Part shown: positions 13,463 to 20,348 of the stretch, piece after piece | Position numbering within the stretch: position 1 is the stretch's first letter | Layout: every line of letters starts with the position of its first letter | Assembly (NCBI RefSeq): GCF_040882075.1 | Contig: NZ_JBBEBZ010000129.1 | Span: forward strand, 1 to 20,348 | Origin: Nitriliruptor sp040882075 | Lineage (GTDB): Bacteria > Actinomycetota > Nitriliruptoria > Nitriliruptorales > Nitriliruptoraceae | Length of the DNA stretch: 20,348 bases | Direction: 5' to 3' | Notes under the pieces: generated by a model | Seen by the model: the letters and a program-made list of their open reading frames with translations, nothing else | What the model was told of the DNA's origin: nothing | The model's database searches: none | Translations under genes and position numbers: made by a program

Positions 13463-13505
13463 CGGGCGGTTAGCTCAGATGGCGAGAGCGCCTCGTTTAC
13501 ACCGA
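13463..13505 (+). repeat. Right attachment-site copy (5' half of tRNA-Val)
   Basis: Identical to 13-55 over 43 bases. It begins one base before the mature tRNA 5' end and stops inside the 3' anticodon stem. The 3' half of the tRNA that follows is therefore host sequence, while the 5' half and its upstream region would have arrived with the element. Confidence 0.8.
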
Positions 13506-13537
13506 GGAGGTCGGGGGTTCGAGCCCCTCACCGCCCA
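13464..13537 (+). tRNA. tRNA-Val(TAC)
   Basis: A complete 74-nt cloverleaf. The 7-bp acceptor stem pairs GGGCGGT with ACCGCCC, and the discriminator is A. The anticodon stem CCTCG/CGAGG encloses TTTACAC, giving anticodon TAC (valine GTA codons). The T arm has GGGGG-TTCGAGC-CCCTC with one G-U pair. CCA is not encoded. The promoter should lie in the 3' end of the integrase gene; GAGACA (13422-13427) and TAGCGT (13446-13451), 18 bp apart, are the best match and would start transcription just upstream. Confidence 0.96.
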
Positions 13538-13633
13538 CCCACGCGGACCGGTGGAGCGCTGCTCACCGCCGGGGTCCACCCGGACGGCCAAGCCTCGGCG
13601 ACGAACACGGGGAGCCCCTCCCCAGGATCACGT

Positions 13634-14602
13634 GTGCCCACCGTCACCGGAACCGTGGACGCCGCCCTCGAGGCGACCGTCGTCCTCTCCTTCAGCCGCG
13701 TCGGCTACGCGGTCCGTTCGCGGCTCAGTCGCTGGTGCCCGACCGATCAGCTCCCGGGCGCCGGTCGAACCGTGGTCGTCACCGGCGCCAACAGCGGGCT
13801 CGGCTACGCCACCGCGCGGGCGCTGCTCGACGCCGGGGCCCGCGTGATCGTGGTCACCCGCGACGAACGGAAGGCCCGTGCGACCGTCCAGCGGCTGGTC
13901 GATGAGGTCGGCTCCGGCGCGCCGGTCGACCACGCGTGGGCCGACCTCACCGACCTGGCAGCCGTGCGGGCCCTCGGGGAGCAGTTGGCTGCCCGCGAAG
14001 CTCGCATCGACGCGCTCGTGCACAACGCGGGCGCGATGTTCCCCGAGCCGGCCACGACCGAGGACGGCCTCGAACGGACCTACCAGGTCCACGTGGTGAC
14101 GCCCCACCTGCTGACCGCCCTGCTCCTGCCGACGCTGACCGCGAGCGACCCCTCCCGGGTCGTGACCGTCACCTCCGGGGGGATGTACGCCGAGAAGCTC
14201 GACGTCGACCGACTCGGGTCGCTCGACGGGTACCGGCCCACCACCGCCTACGCGCGGGCGAAGCGCGCCCAGGTGGAACTGACCAGCCTGTGGCAGCAGC
14301 GCACCGACGGCGCCGTCGACTTCCACGTGGTGCACCCCGGCTGGGTGCTCACGCCGGGCGTGGCGTCCTCGCTGCCGGGCTTCCGCAAGGTGATGGGACC
14401 GCTCCTTCGCTCCCCCGCGGAGGGCGCCGACTCGATCGTCTGGGCCGCGCTGTCCGACGAGATCGAGCCCGGTGGGCAGCTCTGGCACGACCGGACACCT
14501 CGCAACCAGCACAAGCTGCCCTGGACCCGGACCGCACCGGGAGATCCGGACCGGCTCTGGACCCGGGTCAGCCGCGACGCCGGGATCGACGTCACGACCT
14601 GA
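13634..14602 (+). CDS. SDR-family oxidoreductase (DHRS12/retinol-dehydrogenase-like)
   Basis: A 322-residue NAD(P)-dependent dehydrogenase or reductase. A short N-terminal segment with LSFSRVGYAVRSRL precedes the Rossmann motif TGANSGLG (residues 50-57). NAG is at 131-133, the catalytic serine in TSGG (181) and YARAK supplies Y206 and K210. The SGGM followed by a YxxxK and the N-terminal segment recall DHRS12-type proteins; the substrate is unknown. The GTG at 13634 has AGGA about 6 nt upstream. It is the first chromosomal gene right of the element and converges on pgi with 17 bp between stops. Confidence 0.9.
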   Translation: MPTVTGTVDAALEATVVLSFSRVGYAVRSRLSRWCPTDQLPGAGRTVVVTGANSGLGYATARALLDAGARVIVVTRDERKARATVQRLVDEVGSGAPVDHAWADLTDLAAVRALGEQLAAREARIDALVHNAGAMFPEPATTEDGLERTYQVHVVTPHLLTALLLPTLTASDPSRVVTVTSGGMYAEKLDVDRLGSLDGYRPTTAYARAKRAQVELTSLWQQRTDGAVDFHVVHPGWVLTPGVASSLPGFRKVMGPLLRSPAEGADSIVWAALSDEIEPGGQLWHDRTPRNQHKLPWTRTAPGDPDRLWTRVSRDAGIDVTT

Positions 14603-14619
14603 CCGGCCACGTCGGTGGA

Positions 14620-16167
14620 TCAGCTCAGCTCGCGGACCTGCGCGACATCGAGCCGCACCACGGGCCGGCCAGCGTCCCGGAGCGCCCGGATGTCCCCGGC
14701 CGCCTGGGCACGCTTGAGCTGACCGAAGGAGTAGGCCGCCCCCGGCACGTCCGCATCCTCGGCGTCCTCACCGACGACCACGAGGAAGCCGCCGCCCGCC
14801 GGGCCGCCCTTGTGGAGCTGGCCCGTGGAGTGCAGGTAGCGCGGACCGATACCGACCGTGACCGGCACCTTGAGCCGCTCACGCAGGCGCCGCGCCGCCG
14901 CGCGCACGTGCCCTTCGTCGTCGCCACCCGGCGTCACGAACGCGAGCAGCGCCAGGTAGCCCCCCGGCGCGACCGTGTCGAGCACCTCGGCGGCGTCACC
15001 GGTCGCGGGCAGATCGACCGGGCCTCCGGCCGCAGCGTCGAGGACCTCGGCGGTCGCGGCTTTGGCGGCTTGCACGTCCGGCTGGTCGAAGGGGTTCAGA
15101 CCGAGCAGCGCGCCGGCGACGGCTGTCGCGACCTCCCAGCGGACCACCTCGGCGGTGAGCTGCTCCGGCCCCTCCCACGGCAGCTGCACGACGGGAGCAC
15201 CCGCGGCCGCGAGGTCGTCGGTGCCGGGGCGGTCGCCGAGGGCGACGATCACGCGGTCCTCCCCGAGCCGACCGAGCAGCTCGTCCGCGTCGTCGTCGAG
15301 GATCGGGAGGAGACCCGCGCCGTGCTTGCCGGTGGACTCCGCCACGAGCTGTTCGACCCAGGCGCCGAAGGAGGCGACCTCGTCCGGCAGCAGCAGCGTG
15401 AGCTTGTCGCGCCCGCGCCGGGCGGCGGTCGCGAGCACCGCCCCGAGCACGACCGGCGTGTTCGCCCGGTCCTCGGTACGCGCCAGCGCCAGGACCCCCG
15501 CGGCCGGGGCGAGGTGGGCGTCGAGGTCGAGACCCAGGATCGCGGCGGGGAGCAGACCGAACGGGGTCAGCGCGCTGTAGCGACCCCCGACGTCGGGCTG
15601 GCCGTGGACCACGGCGCGGTACCCGGCGTCCGTGGCCAGCTTCTCGAGGTCGCTGCCCGGGTCGGTGATGGCGATCAGGTGCCGACCGGCCCCGGTCCCG
15701 TGGACGTCCTCGAGGCGGGCGGTGAACCGGGCCAGGTGCGAGCGCGTCTCGACCGTCCCCCCGGACTTGGACGCGGCGACCACGACCGTGGTGGTCCACG
15801 GCACGTTGCGCTCGACGGCCAACACGGCGGCCGGGTCGGTCGAGTCGAGCACGTGCAGACGCGGGTACCCCGGCGCGGACCCGAAGGTGGAGGTCAGGAC
15901 CTCGGGGTAGAGCGACGACCCACCCATGCCCGTCAGCACCACGTCGGTGATGCCGTCGGCGACCAGGTCGTCCGCGATCGTCCGCAGCTGCTCGATCTGC
16001 CCCGCCGCGCGGTCGGGGGCGTCCAGCCACCCGAGCCGGTCGGCGACCTCGGTCGGATCCTCCTGCCAGACGGTGTGGTCGCGTGCCACGATCCGTGGGA
16101 TCAGCGCGAGAGCATCGATGACGGCCGCGTCGACGTCGGCGGCCAGGTTTCCGAGGTTCGAACGCAT
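14620..16167 (-). CDS. pgi: Glucose-6-phosphate isomerase (actinobacterial Tal-Pgi-type)
   Basis: A 515-residue sugar isomerase interconverting glucose 6-phosphate and fructose 6-phosphate. SIS-domain signatures are seen in LTGMGGSSLYPEV, the phosphate loop in AASKSGGTVET, and a second SIS domain contains NPFDQPDVQAAK. The C-terminal region (HSTGQLHKGGP, then YSFGQLKRAQ) matches the form often found as the second half of bifunctional transaldolase/isomerase proteins. Here it stands alone; no transaldolase lies next to it. The ATG at 16167 is preferred; the frame stays open upstream without good starts. It is divergent from the DUF3467 gene across 142 bp. Confidence 0.88.
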   Translation of the reverse strand: MRSNLGNLAADVDAAVIDALALIPRIVARDHTVWQEDPTEVADRLGWLDAPDRAAGQIEQLRTIADDLVADGITDVVLTGMGGSSLYPEVLTSTFGSAPGYPRLHVLDSTDPAAVLAVERNVPWTTTVVVAASKSGGTVETRSHLARFTARLEDVHGTGAGRHLIAITDPGSDLEKLATDAGYRAVVHGQPDVGGRYSALTPFGLLPAAILGLDLDAHLAPAAGVLALARTEDRANTPVVLGAVLATAARRGRDKLTLLLPDEVASFGAWVEQLVAESTGKHGAGLLPILDDDADELLGRLGEDRVIVALGDRPGTDDLAAAGAPVVQLPWEGPEQLTAEVVRWEVATAVAGALLGLNPFDQPDVQAAKAATAEVLDAAAGGPVDLPATGDAAEVLDTVAPGGYLALLAFVTPGGDDEGHVRAAARRLRERLKVPVTVGIGPRYLHSTGQLHKGGPAGGGFLVVVGEDAEDADVPGAAYSFGQLKRAQAAGDIRALRDAGRPVVRLDVAQVRELS

Positions 16168-16309
16168 CAGGGACAGCTCACGGGTCGAGAGGGCGACGAG
16201 GTCGGGACCGAACCTAGCGGCGGGGTGGTGGCGCGGAGCGGGCAGGACACCGGTCGCTAGCCTCGGACCGACCCCCCCTTCCGACCCCCGACGATGAGGC
16301 GAACAGCCC

Positions 16310-16606
16310 GTGAGCGACCAGCCGAGCCCCGAACCCTCCCGCCCGCAGACACAGGTCCAGGTGGTGGTCCCCGACGACCACAAGCACGGCGAGTACGCCA
16401 ACTTCCTGGTCGTGTCGCACTCCCCCCACGACTTCACGCTGGACTTCTGCCAGCTCATGCCCGCCAAGGAACAGGGCAAGGTCAACGCCGAGGTCGTCTC
16501 GCGCGTGCGCATCCCCCCGACCATGGTGGGCCGCGTCCTCAACGCCATGAACACCAACCTGAGCAACTACGAGGAGCGGTTCGGCCCCGTCAAGGCCCTC
16601 GGGTGA
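16310..16606 (+). CDS. DUF3467 domain protein
   Basis: A 98-residue conserved small protein of unknown function. After a Pro/Ser/Gln-rich N-terminus the DUF3467 core runs from YANFLVVSHSPHDFTLDFCQ through RVRIPPTMVGRVLNAMNTNL to YEERFG (about residues 26-92). The GTG at 16310 has a modest GAGG 12 nt upstream. Its stop overlaps the start of the HAD phosphatase gene by 4 bp (GTGA), so the two form a coupled pair. Confidence 0.9.
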   Translation: MSDQPSPEPSRPQTQVQVVVPDDHKHGEYANFLVVSHSPHDFTLDFCQLMPAKEQGKVNAEVVSRVRIPPTMVGRVLNAMNTNLSNYEERFGPVKALG

Positions 16607-17481
16607 CGACCACCTCGTTGCCACCCGGCCTCCTGCCAGGCGGCCGGTTCGCGGACTGGCGCCCGACTGCTCCCCCCGCGTACGTCGTCTGCGACGTCGA
16701 CGGGACGCTCGTCGGCCCGAGCGCCGCCGCGACCGATGAGGTCGTCGACGCGGTCGACCGGGCGCAGGCTGCCGGTCTGCGGGTCGGTTTCGCGACCGGG
16801 CGGATGCGCGGCGCGATGCACGCGCTCCAGGAGCAACTGCACGCACACGGGCCTCACGTGCTCCACAACGGGGCCGAGGTCCGCGCCGACGGCCGGACCG
16901 TCCACGCCTGGACGCTCCGCCCGGATCAGGTCGACGCGCTGCTCGAGGTGGCGCGCGAACGGAACGACGCGTACGTCGAGATCTACCCCGAGGACGGCTT
17001 CCTGGTCTCGAGCTGGGACGAACGCGCCCGCGCCCACTGGGACATCCTCGATCGCGAACCCATCGGCGTGATCGACAGCTCGGCGACGCTCGGCGACGAA
17101 CCCGCCCTCAAGGCGACGTTCGCGGTCTTCGACCCGGACGCGGTACCGGAGCTGATCGCCGCGATCGAACGGGCCGGGCTGCTGGCCGGCGCGGCCGGTT
17201 CACCTCGGACGCCGGACCTCACCTACGTCAACGCCACGCACCCCGACGCGGACAAGGGGCGAGCGCTCGCCCGCGCGGCCGATCACCTCGGTGTGCCCTT
17301 GACCCAGGTGGTGGCCATCGGCGACGCGGCCAACGATCTGTCGATGCTGGCGGTGGCGGGCACGGCGATCGCCATGGGGCAGGCCGAGGACGAGATCCGC
17401 GCGGCAGCCCACCTGGTGGTACCCGACGTCGACGCCCACGGGGTAGCGGTCGCGCTGGACGCGTGCATCGCCTGGCGCTGA
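16603..17481 (+). CDS. HAD-superfamily hydrolase (Cof-type phosphatase)
   Basis: A 292-residue phosphatase. Motif I CDVDGTL gives nucleophile D31 and acid/base D33, motif II is FATGR, the motif III lysine is in DADKGRAL and motif IV is IGDAANDLSML. The cap inserted between motifs II and III fits the Cof/type IIB group, which act on sugar phosphates and related small molecules; the substrate cannot be read. The GTG at 16603 overlaps the DUF3467 stop by 4 bp. It converges on guaB. Confidence 0.9.
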   Translation: MTTTSLPPGLLPGGRFADWRPTAPPAYVVCDVDGTLVGPSAAATDEVVDAVDRAQAAGLRVGFATGRMRGAMHALQEQLHAHGPHVLHNGAEVRADGRTVHAWTLRPDQVDALLEVARERNDAYVEIYPEDGFLVSSWDERARAHWDILDREPIGVIDSSATLGDEPALKATFAVFDPDAVPELIAAIERAGLLAGAAGSPRTPDLTYVNATHPDADKGRALARAADHLGVPLTQVVAIGDAANDLSMLAVAGTAIAMGQAEDEIRAAAHLVVPDVDAHGVAVALDACIAWR

Positions 17482-17496
17482 CCGGGACCGGCCCCT

Positions 17497-17535
17497 CGCT
17501 GCGCTCGCCTCGTGAGGCGGCGCCGACGAGCGACG
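17497..17535. terminator. Candidate hairpin between HAD and guaB genes
   Basis: TCGCT/AGCGA and GCTCG/CGAGC outer arms enclose GCCTC-GT-GAGGC (17507-17518) in the 61-bp gap between convergent stops. It could terminate both genes. The stem is interrupted and has no T-tract. Confidence 0.4.
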
Positions 17536-17542
17536 CCTGCGG

Positions 17543-19042
17543 TCAGCTGGTCGGGACCGAGTAGTTCGGCGCCTCGTGGACCACGTCGACGTCGTGGACG
17601 TGGCTCTCGCGCGTGCCTGCACCCGTCTGGCGGACGAAGCGGGCGCGGGTCGTGAGCTGGCCGAGCGAGTCGGCGCCGATGTAGCCCATACCCGACCGCA
17701 GGCCGCCCTCGAGCTGGGCGATGACCTCGCTGACTGCGCCGCGGTACGGCAGCAGTCCGGAGACACCCTCGGGCACGAGCTTGGAGGGCTGGCGGGCCTC
17801 CTGCGCGCTGCCCGCGAGCTTATCGCCCTGGAAGTAGCGGTCCGCGGAACCGGCGCGCATGGCGTCGAGCGAGCCCATCCCCCGGTACTCCTTGTAGCGC
17901 CGACCGCCGACCAGCACGGGCTCGCCCGGCGACTCGTCGGTCCCGGCCAGGATGTTGCCGAGCATGACCGCGGTCGCCCCCGCGGCGAGCGCCTTGACGA
18001 CGTCACCCGAGAAGCGGATGCCGCCGTCGGCGATGGTCGCCACGCCGAGCTCCGCGCCAGCCCGGGCGCACTCGGCGACGGCGCTGAACTGCGGCATGCC
18101 GACACCCGTGACGACGCGGGTCGTGCAGATCGATCCGGGCCCGACCCCCACCTTGACCACGTCGGCGCCGTGGTCGACGCAGGCACGGACCGCGTCGGCG
18201 GTCACGACGTTGCCGACCATCAGCGGCGTGTCCGGGTGACGGTCCTTGAGCTTGGCGGCGAACTCGAGGATGCCGGCCGAGTGCCCGTGCGCCGAGTCGA
18301 TAGCCAGCAGATCGACACCGGCCCGGACGAGCGCTTCGGCGCGCTCCTCGCCCTCGGGGCCGACCCCGACAGCGGCAGCGCACAGCAGCCGGCCCCGTGC
18401 GTCCTTGGCCGAGCTCGGGTAGCGGCGGACCTTCTCGATGTCCTTGAAGGTGAACATGCCCGTGAGCCGACCGTCGGCGTCCACCGTCGGCAGCTTCTCC
18501 TTGCGGTGTTCCTGCATCAGGTCGCGAGCATCGTCGAGGGTCGTCCCCGGTGCACCGGTGATCAGCCCGTCGGAGGTCATGTAGTCGCTGACGGGACGGT
18601 CGGGGTCCGCGCCGAGCCGCAGGTCACGGTTGGTCACGATGCCGACGAGCATCCCGTCGCCGTCCACGACGGGGAAGCCCGAGACGCGGTACCGCGCCAT
18701 GAGCTCGAACGCCTGGGACACGGGGTCGTCGCGGCGCAGCGTCACCGGATCGACGATGAACCCGGACTCGGAACGCTTCACGGACTCGACCATGGCGGCC
18801 TGCGCCTCGATCGACGTGTTCTTGTGCACGACGCCGATCCCGCCCTGGCGCGCCATGGCCACGGCCATCTCGGCCTCGGTGACCTTGTCCATCGCAGCCG
18901 ACAGGATCGGCAGGTGCAGCTCGAGCGATGGGTGGAGGCTGGTGGCCACCGACACGTCGCGCGGCAGGACCGCGGACGCCTGCGGCACGAGCAGGACGTC
19001 GTCGTAGCTCAGCGCCTCGGGGATGGCCTCGGTTCCGGACAC
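17543..19042 (-). CDS. guaB: Inosine-5'-monophosphate dehydrogenase
   Basis: A roughly 499-residue enzyme oxidising IMP to XMP with NAD+, the committed step to guanine nucleotides. The N-terminal barrel begins LSYDDVLLVPQ. Two CBS domains lie at about 95-205 (VSGFPVVD and EKLPTVDADG). The catalytic cysteine C306 is in GPGSICTT, and the phosphate-binding GGIRFSGD and a MGSLDAM segment follow. The GTG at 19042 is preferred; a TTG at 19078 would add 12 residues. It is divergent from the padR-type gene. Confidence 0.96.
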   Translation of the reverse strand: MSGTEAIPEALSYDDVLLVPQASAVLPRDVSVATSLHPSLELHLPILSAAMDKVTEAEMAVAMARQGGIGVVHKNTSIEAQAAMVESVKRSESGFIVDPVTLRRDDPVSQAFELMARYRVSGFPVVDGDGMLVGIVTNRDLRLGADPDRPVSDYMTSDGLITGAPGTTLDDARDLMQEHRKEKLPTVDADGRLTGMFTFKDIEKVRRYPSSAKDARGRLLCAAAVGVGPEGEERAEALVRAGVDLLAIDSAHGHSAGILEFAAKLKDRHPDTPLMVGNVVTADAVRACVDHGADVVKVGVGPGSICTTRVVTGVGMPQFSAVAECARAGAELGVATIADGGIRFSGDVVKALAAGATAVMLGNILAGTDESPGEPVLVGGRRYKEYRGMGSLDAMRAGSADRYFQGDKLAGSAQEARQPSKLVPEGVSGLLPYRGAVSEVIAQLEGGLRSGMGYIGADSLGQLTTRARFVRQTGAGTRESHVHDVDVVHEAPNYSVPTS

Positions 19043-19172
19043 GCGCGCCTCGCTGCTCGGCTGACGGGGTGCGACCAACGGTACCGCCGCCGGCCGCCGA
19101 GTCCGCGGTCGGGATCGGGCGCTTCCCCCACCGCGAACGGTGCGCTACCTTGCATCACCAGGAACCTGTCGT

Positions 19173-19190
19173 GACCAGCATCATGCGGTC
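19173..19190. promoter_or_regulatory. Candidate PadR operator
   Basis: GACC-A-GCAT-C-ATGC-GGTC is a near-perfect inverted repeat (one extra A) located 17 bp before the PadR GTG. A TACCTT at 19146-19151 could be the -10. PadR proteins usually repress their own promoters by binding such dyads. Confidence 0.4.
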
Positions 19191-19207
19191 AGAGGATGTG
19201 GGAGCCC

Positions 19208-19567
19208 GTGGCGCGGGACGAGGGATCGTTGACACAGCTGCGACGCGGCGTGCTCCCCCACGCCGTCCTCGCTGTCCTCGCCGACGGCGAGCGGTACGGG
19301 GTCGAACTGGTCGAGGTGCTGTCGTCCGACCCCCGTCTCGCCGTGTCCGAGGGCACGCTCTACCCGCTCCTCGCCCGGCTCCGCCGGGATGGTCTGGTGA
19401 CCACGAGCTGGCGGGAGTCGAGCGCCGGACCGCCACGCCGGTACCACCAGCTCACAGCGGATGGGGTGGCGCAACTCGCCGCCTTCCGGACCGAGTGGAC
19501 CGCGTTCCGGGACGCGGTCGACGACCTGATGCGGCGCCCGGGGCCGCGAACGGAGCACCCCTCGTGA
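19208..19567 (+). CDS. PadR-family transcriptional regulator
   Basis: A 119-residue winged-helix repressor: LRRGVLPHAVLAVLADGERYGVEL, then SEGTLYPLLARLRRDGLV and a wing with GPPRRYHQLTADG, followed by a short helix for dimerisation. The GTG at 19208 has GGGAG just upstream and gives the usual family N-terminus; ATG 19196 is the alternative. Its stop overlaps the next gene by 4 bp. Regulator and membrane partner are commonly paired in Gram-positive genomes. Confidence 0.93.
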   Translation: MARDEGSLTQLRRGVLPHAVLAVLADGERYGVELVEVLSSDPRLAVSEGTLYPLLARLRRDGLVTTSWRESSAGPPRRYHQLTADGVAQLAAFRTEWTAFRDAVDDLMRRPGPRTEHPS

Positions 19568-20238
19568 ACGACGCCGCGTCCCTCCTCGACGACGACCGCG
19601 CTCGGCTCCGCGCTGCCTCGGCAGGCCTCCCCCCGTCGGAACGCGACGAACTCCTCGACGACGTCGAGGCGCACCTCGCGGAGCTCCGCGCGAGCAGCCC
19701 GTCGCCGGAGTCGACGCGGGGTGCGTTGGCGCGACTCGGCCCGCCCGAGGAGCTCGCGCGCGCTGCCCACCGAGAGCTCGACGACCCGCACGACGGACCG
19801 CCGGATCCACCCGTCGCCTGGTCACCGCCGCCGGTCGCGCGACCGCGGATCCGCGCGCTCGACGTCACCGCGGTGGTGTTGCTTGTGGTCGGAGGGCTGG
19901 TCCTGCCGGTCCTCGGGTGGGTGATCGGCGTCATCCTGCTGTGGTCCTCGGCGACGTGGACGTGGGGTGAGAAGCTGCTCGGCACCCTGATCGTCCCCGG
20001 TGGGCTGGCCGCGCCGTTCGCGCTGGCCGCGTTCGGGGGTCAGACCTGCAGCTACACCGAGGTGCGCGACGAGGCGACCGGCGTCATCGAACGCACCAAC
20101 GAGGTCTGCGACGGCTTCGCCTTCGCCCCGTGGCTCGGCACGCTGGTCCTGATCGCGACGCTGATCGCACCGCTGGTGGTCGCCGGGGTGCTGCTCCGCC
20201 GAGCCCGCGACCGCGCCGCCGATCCGGTCGGGGCATGA
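19564..20238 (+). CDS. HAAS/DUF1700-like membrane protein paired with PadR
   Basis: A 224-residue protein. The N-terminal part (about 1-75) has the helical HAAS-like pattern LPPSERDELLDDVEAHLAEL and LARLGPPEELARAA. A proline-rich linker follows, then four predicted helices (about 100-118, 120-135, 138-160 and 190-213), with a loop containing two cysteines. The GTG at 19564 overlaps the PadR stop (GTGA), indicating coupling. Such proteins are thought to respond to envelope state with their PadR partner; the trigger here is unknown. Confidence 0.8.
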   Translation: MNDAASLLDDDRARLRAASAGLPPSERDELLDDVEAHLAELRASSPSPESTRGALARLGPPEELARAAHRELDDPHDGPPDPPVAWSPPPVARPRIRALDVTAVVLLVVGGLVLPVLGWVIGVILLWSSATWTWGEKLLGTLIVPGGLAAPFALAAFGGQTCSYTEVRDEATGVIERTNEVCDGFAFAPWLGTLVLIATLIAPLVVAGVLLRRARDRAADPVGA

Positions 20239-20289
20239 CCGCCGCGGGTCAGGCGACGCAGACGACGCTACGGGGCTGAGCCGCGTTCC

Positions 20290-20348
20290 TCAGGCGGCGA
20301 GGTCGAGGTGGGTGCCGGTGGCCAGGCGCAGTTCCTGGTGGAGGATGG
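20290..20348 (-). CDS. 3' end of an unidentified leftward gene (partial)
   Basis: The minus strand is open from the window edge to a TGA at 20292-20290, giving a tail ending LRLATGTHLDLAA. It is too short to assign; it is reported because its position after the convergent HAAS gene, with a 51-bp gap, is gene-like. Confidence 0.35.
   Translation of the reverse strand, partial: ILHQELRLATGTHLDLAA

Larger units (their letters stand above)
13..13505. mobile_element. Putative integrative element in tRNA-Val with redox cargo
   Basis: The two ends are a 43-bp exact direct repeat (13-55 and 13463-13505) containing the 5' half of tRNA-Val. A tyrosine recombinase gene ends 15 bp before the right copy. 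Tandem short repeats lie just inside both ends. Cargo is a toxin-antitoxin pair, about ten redox or nitric-oxide-type genes and a K+ channel. No relaxase, replication, packaging or second integrase gene is visible, so it looks like a cargo-bearing, non-self-transmissible element. The layout (full tRNA at one end, partial tRNA at the other, recombinase beside it) resembles small tRNA-hopping cargo elements such as tycheposons. That comparison is inference from layout, not homology. Confidence 0.72.

Overview
The window is high-GC DNA with GTG starts, 4-bp start/stop overlaps and actinobacterial-type proteins (seven-iron ferredoxin, GuaB, PadR with a membrane partner, DUF3467). It most likely comes from an actinomycete-type bacterium. 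Nothing here fixes the genus; a deep lineage such as Nitriliruptoria is only a guess. It is a draft scaffold, with a 100-N placeholder at 1976-2075.

Positions 13-13505 look like one integrated element. A 43-bp exact repeat of the 5' half of a tRNA-Val gene lies at 13-55. The complete tRNA-Val(TAC) sits at 13464-13537, immediately after a tyrosine recombinase gene. Short direct-repeat pairs with 12-bp spacing lie just inside both ends and could be integrase arm sites. Because the duplicated part is the 5' half, integration would have replaced the 5' half and promoter of the tRNA rather than its 3' end. No relaxase, replication or phage structural genes are seen.

The cargo is a redox and gas-sensing set. 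A leftward operon (6164 to 2507) encodes a hemerythrin-DUF2249 fusion, a small cupin, a tandem SRPBCC-like protein and a lone NuoF-type NADH dehydrogenase subunit. A leftward HTH regulator with an Fe-S-type cysteine signature (SufR-like) follows; its gene is interrupted by a hexanucleotide repeat and the assembly gap. Divergent from the operon is an orphan aa3-type oxidase subunit I (ctaD). A second leftward operon encodes a DUF59 Fe-S assembly factor, an NnrS-like membrane protein, a seven-iron ferredoxin and, after a probable terminator, a small unknown protein. A palindrome overlapping the -35 region sits between that operon and a free-standing DUF2249 gene. Next come a two-TM K+ channel with an apparently curtailed RCK domain and the integrase. 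Near the left end is a DUF1778/GNAT toxin-antitoxin pair. I read the cargo as a nitrosative- or oxygen-stress respiratory module; that is inference, since no nitrite, nitric oxide or nitrous oxide reductase is present.

Right of the tRNA, ordinary chromosomal genes follow: a DHRS12-like SDR, pgi (convergent), DUF3467 plus a HAD phosphatase (overlapping pair), guaB, a PadR regulator translationally coupled to a HAAS-type membrane protein, and the 3' end of an unidentified leftward gene at the window edge.
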